Shown here: piece by piece, positions 23,063 through 27,547 of the stretch
Layout of the letters: every line of letters starts with the position of its first letter
How positions within the stretch are numbered: the stretch's first letter is position 1
Virus record (IMG/VR): IMGVR_UViG_3300034061_003118
Location: 1 to 27,547 of that record
Source of the DNA: a virus
Length of the DNA stretch: 27,547 nt
Direction: 5' to 3' (one strand)
Position numbers and translations under genes: made by a program
Notes under the pieces: model-generated
The model's input: the letters and a program-made list of their open reading frames with translations, nothing else
The model's database searches: none
Told to the model about the DNA's origin: nothing

Positions 23063-26000
23063 TTAGCTGTAAGTTATTGTTAAAGATCTGATGAAATCTG
23101 TATTTGGAGTATTTCTATATCTAATCCAAATAACACATCCATTTGCACCTGTATTTACACCAGCGGGAAGGGCCCAGGTGACAGTATAAGTTGTAGTATT
23201 GTTTGTTGTAATTGTATTTCGTATTCCTATTATATTTCCAGTATTAGAACCTACAGCTCGACCTAAATCATAATAAAAATTAGCGGTTTCAGCTCCGGTT
23301 ATATCTGCTTTTAATACAAGTACGGCTTCTAATCTACCTCCACTACCCCAAGCACTAATAGGTGTTGAAGCAGCAAATGCACTTGTATTTCTTAAAATAG
23401 AAAAAGTACCAGCAATTCTGTTTGTTGAACCAGGTATTGAATTTCTAAAGTAATTAGCATATGAAGTTGATAATGAAGTAGAACCCGATACAAAAGCACC
23501 ATAATCACCCCATCTACCTACAATTAACCTAGCATTTTGTACTTGTAAATTACCATCAGTTAAAGTTGAACCTGATGCAAAGCCTGCTGTTTGTAAATTT
23601 GTATAACGTTGTGCTTCATCTACAAAAATATCATTTTGAGTATTGTTATTATTTGTAGATTGGGCCGAGGTGTAAGAATTTATATATGAATTAGATAAAG
23701 TATAAGAAGTAGCAACGTTTGATTTATTAGGTTTAGAAACAGTTATATTGCCTGTACCTGTAGCTTGACCTGAGTGAGTTGTTGCTGCTAATGTTCTTGT
23801 TGATGTTAATCTTAAAGTGTCGTTCCATAAAGGAGTATTACTTCCTGTTGTTAATGTTGTAAAGAATGAGGATGTTAAACTTACTTGGTTTAAGTTATAA
23901 ACAGGATTAAATAAATCACTACCTGTAAATCCAACAGTAAAAGTAGCACCTCTTAACATTGTTATACCACTTAAATAATTAAAAGTAGTACTACTTGTTA
24001 CACAAGTTACACCTGATATTGATTGGTTTGGAAAATCTCCAGCACCACCCACATAAAATAATTGAAATGGATTAGTAGTACCTGCTCCATTATCTGCTGA
24101 TATTTTGTATTGAACTGAACCTGTTTGAGTAATAGTATCATCAATAGAGGCTGAAAATATTGCCCAGAATGTATTAAATGTGCCTAAAAAGTCAATATCT
24201 ATAGTATTAGAACTACCTAAACCACTTGATAATGATCTTGAATCTACAGTTGCAAATGCTGCTGTTCCATAAGCTCTACTTGAGGTAACACCTCCAATTA
24301 AACTAGCGCTAATATCAGAGGCTTTACCTGCTCTTGAACCTGTCGCTCTTAAATCTATGTTAGTAGCGGCTGTTAACGTTGTATATTGAGAATAAGCAGA
24401 AGCTGTAGCATACCATTGAGAATTTAATCCTCCAGCTAAATAACCAGTAAATACAGCAGGGTTTGTTCTGCTCATATTTGTATTAGTTAATACAGGGGCT
24501 TTTGCAGGTGCTAAATCAAGAAATGCTTCACTAATCTCGTCTAAAGCATCTGCTAATTTAGTTGATGTTGTAAATGTATCAAAGAATCCATCTGAGTAGG
24601 TACCATCGGTTGGGTTTCCAATTTGGGCATTTATTATACCTAAACCTGAACCTGTAAATTCAGATGCAAAAACAGACCCAGAGGAAGAAAAACTACCAGA
24701 TATTTCAAAATTACCATCTACAGATACTACTGAACCTGTTTCTCTCATTAGAGAAGAACCAATATGGTCCTCTCCAGTAGCTTTCATAATTCTACCAGCA
24801 GTTAATCCAGATTCATTACCTATAGAACCAGTATTTGGTGGACCTCCAATAAGAATCGCTGAGTTGTATCCTTCCGCAGATCCTGATGGTGTCACATAAA
24901 TCCATCTATCTTCTTCTGAGTCCCATAATAAAGATCCAGTTGAATTTGTTCCAAATGATCCAGAATCAACTACTACTATACCTCCAAATCTAACTACAGG
25001 ATCATCTGTGCTTAAAGTAATTGTTGAAGCTCCTACAATAATTACAGAAGAAGTTACTTGAGTAAAAGAAGCGGTTCCTAATACTGTTAGATTTTGACTA
25101 ACTAATAATGAACCTGTTATTTTAGTTTCTTTTAAAGAAGCAGTTCCATAAGAATATAAATCACCATCATTATCTACTTTAAATAAAGTATTAGAACCAC
25201 TACTTAAAGTAAATGAATTAGTATTAATATTTACACTAGCAGTAACTGAACCACTAGCAATTTGAGATAAATTTAAGCCAGTAATACCTGAGGCGGGAAT
25301 ATCAAATAAACCTGCTCCTGAACCTGTAAATACATCATTTGTTGATACTGAACCTGAAAATATAGCAGGACCTATGTTTGTTAATGTAGAAGAACCCGAT
25401 ACCGTAAGTGAACCTGTTACTATAAGATTATTTGTAAATCTACCTGATCCTGAAACGTCTAAGCGGAAGCCTGCATCGGTGGTTGTATTAATTAATACGT
25501 TACCTGTAGTTCCAGCCACCCTCATGCCTTCAGCATATGTTCCGTACGATACACCATATCCTAAGATTGTAGTACTTCCTTTTAGGGTTACTGGTTGATA
25601 AGTAGTTCCAAGAACAGTACCTATGTTATTTGCGTGCTGAAGAAATGGATTGTTTATACCATCATTCCAAGAAAATTTAACTCCAATATTATCACTATAG
25701 GTTGTATTTATTGTAAGCTGATAACTTCCTACTCCATGAGAAATTACCAATCCATTATACCCACTAGTATTAACAATTGTTAATTTTCCCCCAGTTGAAT
25801 TTGTATTTCCGTATGTAAATGATCCTGTGCCTATTAATGTATTTCCTTGTATTCTAGCGGCATAATTACTTACCCCCGTAAACGCATCATTAGTAAAGAT
25901 AGGATTGATGTCTAGTCCTACTAATACGTCATTGTTTGCTGAAGCTGATAAGGTAGTATTGATTAATGTTCCTTGAGCAAGTAATCCTGAAGCTATTTTA

Positions 26001-26857
26001 GTTCCTGATACTGTGAGGAATGCATTGTTTAATGCTCCTGTTCCTGTATCATTAATTTGTAAACCGTACCCAGTAGTTCTTAATACCAAGCCACCAACAT
26101 CATTTTGTATTGTTCTATAAGCATTTGTTGCACTTAATACAACGGTGGGTGTATAAACCCCACTACTTGCTATTATGTTGTTGTTGGATGTTATGCTGTT
26201 TGTTGCTCTTATTGTACCACTAACATCTAACTTGTATCCTGCGTCTGTGGTGGTGCCTATACCAACATTTCCGTTATCCAATACAACTATTGAAGCAGAA
26301 GCATTTGCATTTTCTACTCTAAACGATGTTGTAGCAGATGTTGTTCCTGATCCTTTAACTAATAATGAGTTAGTTGCTGAACCAGTGATTGTTAAGTTGC
26401 CTGAGAATCTACCTGAATCGGTTACAGTTAAAGAACCGGTAATCTCAGAATTAGTATTTACTCTAAATCCTGAATCAGGAGAAATTGAGGCTGTTGCAGA
26501 CCCGGATGCAATCTGAGATAAATTTAAGCCAGTTATTCCAGATGCTGGGATATTAAATAAACCTGCCCCTGAGCCTGAAAAACTACCGCTTACTCCTCCA
26601 GTAACACTTATAGAACCAGTTACTTGTAAAGAAGATGTTGTAAAATATAAAGATGAGCTTAATTCAGTAAATAATTCATCTCCAGGAAGACCTTGACTAC
26701 CTGAAGGTCCTTGAGCACCTGCTGGACCTTTAGGGCCAGGTGTATTTATTTCAATGACATTAACAACAGGTTGTGTAACAACAACTTGATTTTGGTCACT
26801 ATCAGTAATGACTATAATGTTAGGGGTGTTTTCTATAGTTACTCCGTTATCTGCCAT
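23063..26857 (-). CDS. long tail fibre with collagen-like stretch
   Basis: This 1264-aa protein starts with a beta N-terminal part (IIVITDSDQNQVVVTQPVVN) leading into seven G-X-Y triplets at residues 41-61 (GPKGPAGAQGPSGSQGLPGD), a collagen-like trimer segment. The middle (about 75-700) is a mosaic of fibre modules: GITGLNLSQIASGS twice, VKGSGTTSATTSFRVENANA, and the NVGIGTTTDAGYKLDVSG and NVLINTTTDAGFRLDVSG pair. A segment with LADALDEISEAFLDLAPAKA precedes a large C-terminal part of about 500 residues (FNTFWAIFSASIDDTITQTG; DEAQRYTNLQTAGFASG; ending TDFIRSLTITYS), probably the receptor-binding head. It has no enzyme motif. It is the best candidate for the main long tail fibre. The start follows the stop of the partial gene by 14 bases. 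Confidence 0.75.
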   Translation of the reverse strand: MADNGVTIENTPNIIVITDSDQNQVVVTQPVVNVIEINTPGPKGPAGAQGPSGSQGLPGDELFTELSSSLYFTTSSLQVTGSISVTGGVSGSFSGSGAGLFNIPASGITGLNLSQIASGSATASISPDSGFRVNTNSEITGSLTVTDSGRFSGNLTITGSATNSLLVKGSGTTSATTSFRVENANASASIVVLDNGNVGIGTTTDAGYKLDVSGTIRATNSITSNNNIIASSGVYTPTVVLSATNAYRTIQNDVGGLVLRTTGYGLQINDTGTGALNNAFLTVSGTKIASGLLAQGTLINTTLSASANNDVLVGLDINPIFTNDAFTGVSNYAARIQGNTLIGTGSFTYGNTNSTGGKLTIVNTSGYNGLVISHGVGSYQLTINTTYSDNIGVKFSWNDGINNPFLQHANNIGTVLGTTYQPVTLKGSTTILGYGVSYGTYAEGMRVAGTTGNVLINTTTDAGFRLDVSGSGRFTNNLIVTGSLTVSGSSTLTNIGPAIFSGSVSTNDVFTGSGAGLFDIPASGITGLNLSQIASGSVTASVNINTNSFTLSSGSNTLFKVDNDGDLYSYGTASLKETKITGSLLVSQNLTVLGTASFTQVTSSVIIVGASTITLSTDDPVVRFGGIVVVDSGSFGTNSTGSLLWDSEEDRWIYVTPSGSAEGYNSAILIGGPPNTGSIGNESGLTAGRIMKATGEDHIGSSLMRETGSVVSVDGNFEISGSFSSSGSVFASEFTGSGLGIINAQIGNPTDGTYSDGFFDTFTTSTKLADALDEISEAFLDLAPAKAPVLTNTNMSRTNPAVFTGYLAGGLNSQWYATASAYSQYTTLTAATNIDLRATGSRAGKASDISASLIGGVTSSRAYGTAAFATVDSRSLSSGLGSSNTIDIDFLGTFNTFWAIFSASIDDTITQTGSVQYKISADNGAGTTNPFQLFYVGGAGDFPNQSISGVTCVTSSTTFNYLSGITMLRGATFTVGFTGSDLFNPVYNLNQVSLTSSFFTTLTTGSNTPLWNDTLRLTSTRTLAATTHSGQATGTGNITVSKPNKSNVATSYTLSNSYINSYTSAQSTNNNNTQNDIFVDEAQRYTNLQTAGFASGSTLTDGNLQVQNARLIVGRWGDYGAFVSGSTSLSTSYANYFRNSIPGSTNRIAGTFSILRNTSAFAASTPISAWGSGGRLEAVLVLKADITGAETANFYYDLGRAVGSNTGNIIGIRNTITTNNTTTYTVTWALPAGVNTGANGCVIWIRYRNTPNTDFIRSLTITYS
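25250..25327 (-). repeat. fibre module repeat, copy 1 (GITGLNLSQIASGS)
   Basis: About 78 bases highly similar to 26501-26578, offset 1251 bases, inside the same gene. It encodes a GAGLFDIPASGITGLNLSQ type segment. Confidence 0.8.
26292..26359 (-). repeat. fibre module repeat (VKGSGTTSATT), copy in the 1264-aa gene
   Basis: About 68 bases matching 27320-27387 in the neighbouring partial gene; encodes VKGSGTTSATTSFRVENANA. Confidence 0.8.
26501..26578 (-). repeat. fibre module repeat, copy 2 (GITGLNLSQIASGS)
   Basis: The partner of 25250-25327; encodes GAGLFNIPASGITGLNLSQ and IASGSATAS. Confidence 0.8.
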
Positions 26858-26861
26858 TTAT

Positions 26862-26869
26862 TATAAGTA
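26862..26869 (-). promoter_or_regulatory. boundary motif variant TACTTATA before the 1264-aa fibre
   Basis: A one-mismatch copy 4 bases upstream of the start and 2 bases after the preceding stop. Confidence 0.35.
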
Positions 26870-26871
26870 TT

Positions 26872-27547
26872 TTAATATAAAGCATTCCATGTTCCTCCAT
26901 CCCAAAAATGTGGTTTTGGTGGTATTGATGAAGATACAGCGAATGAACCTGTTGGAATGTTTGTTGTTGGTAAAGGATGCTGAGGGGTTAGTGTTAAAAT
27001 AGCTGATGCTCCTGAAATATGGAGTGAGGAGGATGGTGTTGTTGTTCCTATTCCTATTGACCCACTATTAGTAATTCTAGCTAATTCTGCATTGTCACTA
27101 GCATGAAATGTTATATTTGTCGAGCTACTATAAGTCTTTATTTTCGTGTCGATAACATAGCCTTGTATATAATTTTCAAAGTAAGAAGAGCCGACAAATC
27201 TTTGGCTGGTGCCATTCAATCTTATAGCAATTTGACCTCCCTGACCTAATTGAAGATAAGTTTGGTTTGTTGTTATTGTACTATTTACTTCAATAGTTTG
27301 ATTATCATATACTAATAATGAAGCAGAAGCATTAGCATTTTCTACCCTAAAAGTAGTTGTTGCAGATGTTGTGCCGGAACCTTTAACATGGAATCGTGCG
27401 GAGGGTGGTGTGTTAATCCCAATACCTGAGTTATTAATATACTGATAAACAGAAGAATTAGGGCTATATAATACTAAAGGTTGAGCAATTGGTTGTATAT
27501 GATTACCTGCTCCATCTCTATTTAATATTAATCCATCACCAGAAGTA
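26872..27547 (-). CDS. long fibre protein, C-terminal part (partial, runs off right edge)
   Basis: The reading frame is open from the window edge to the stop at 26872-26874, giving 224 visible residues, so the gene's start lies outside the window. A TTG at 27217-27219 would give a 115-aa protein, but coding similarity continues upstream of it. The visible part contains LNRDGAGNHIQPIAQPLVLY, then FHVKGSGTTSATTTFRVENA (also in the 1264-aa fibre), LLVYDNQTIEVNSTITTNQT, the fibre motif SIGIGTTTPSSSLHISG and a W-containing tip PPKPHFWDGGTWNALY. It is a long tail fibre or fibre-tip protein of the same kind as the next gene. Confidence 0.75.
   Translation of the reverse strand, partial: TSGDGLILNRDGAGNHIQPIAQPLVLYSPNSSVYQYINNSGIGINTPPSARFHVKGSGTTSATTTFRVENANASASLLVYDNQTIEVNSTITTNQTYLQLGQGGQIAIRLNGTSQRFVGSSYFENYIQGYVIDTKIKTYSSSTNITFHASDNAELARITNSGSIGIGTTTPSSSLHISGASAILTLTPQHPLPTTNIPTGSFAVSSSIPPKPHFWDGGTWNALY
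27320..27387 (-). repeat. fibre module repeat (VKGSGTTSATT), copy in the partial gene
   Basis: Partner of 26292-26359; encodes VKGSGTTSATTTFRVENANA. The shared DNA suggests duplication or recombination between adjacent fibre genes. Confidence 0.8.

Noticed and set aside
695-26869. TATAAATA copies taken as plus-strand late promoters
   Set aside because: No credible plus-strand genes exist here and the copies follow minus-strand stop codons; they are kept as a motif of unknown direction.
26872-27219. A complete 115-aa gene starting at TTG 27219
   Set aside because: The same frame is open to the window edge, and the upstream part encodes fibre modules shared with the next gene, so this is the end of a longer gene.

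Overview
The window is a stretch of late structural genes from a contractile-tailed (myovirus, T4-like) bacteriophage. It is AT-rich and almost wholly coding, and every gene lies on the minus strand, so transcription runs from right to left. The identity rests on a recognisable tail sheath protein (1291-2988) followed by a gp19-type tail tube protein (760-1248), on a gp13/gp14/gp15-like neck and tail-completion block (8760-11285), and on many fibre-like proteins rich in T-G-S-F and S-G-S repeats. Almost no start codon has a Shine-Dalgarno sequence in front of it. Together with the AT-rich genome and the fibre style, this suggests a Bacteroidota host, but that is an inference. I see no host genes, tRNA, integrase, insertion sequence or CRISPR array.

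Layout in transcription order. (1) Right end, 27547-21286: two long fibre genes (the first cut by the window edge, the second 1264 aa with a short collagen-like stretch), a 268-aa fibre-like protein, a 109-aa small virion protein, and a 201-aa fibre with a conserved C-terminal tip domain. (2) 21281-12709: two very large paralogous spike-like proteins (1418 and 1348 aa) with a small helical gene between them. (3) 12709-11327: a 460-aa fibre built of three repeats. (4) 11285-8760: the neck and tail-completion block. (5) 8760-3088: a cluster of small and medium fibres (601, 107, 385, 201, 170 aa) mixed with short helical or unknown proteins (69, 86, 108, 86 aa). (6) 2988-760: tail sheath and tail tube, then a rho-independent terminator at 709-738. 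(7) 666-1: the start of a T4-type baseplate-hub-like gene that runs off the left edge.

The conserved proteins would make the neck, sheath and tube. The fibres and spikes would probably decorate the neck, tail or baseplate and recognise the host. Compared with T4, where gene 15 is followed by 16-17-18-19, here a fibre cluster separates the gp15-like gene from sheath and tube, and no terminase is seen.

The most striking non-coding signal is an 8-base motif, TATTTATA on the coding strand (TATAAATA on the plus strand). It lies at 11 gene boundaries exactly and at three more as a one-base variant (12 boundaries in all, counting the one with both forms once, plus the left gene), usually 0-20 bases after a stop codon. 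It is absent where genes overlap or nearly touch. It splits the region into about 13 transcription or processing modules. It resembles the T4 late promoter core, but in the orientation opposite to the genes.
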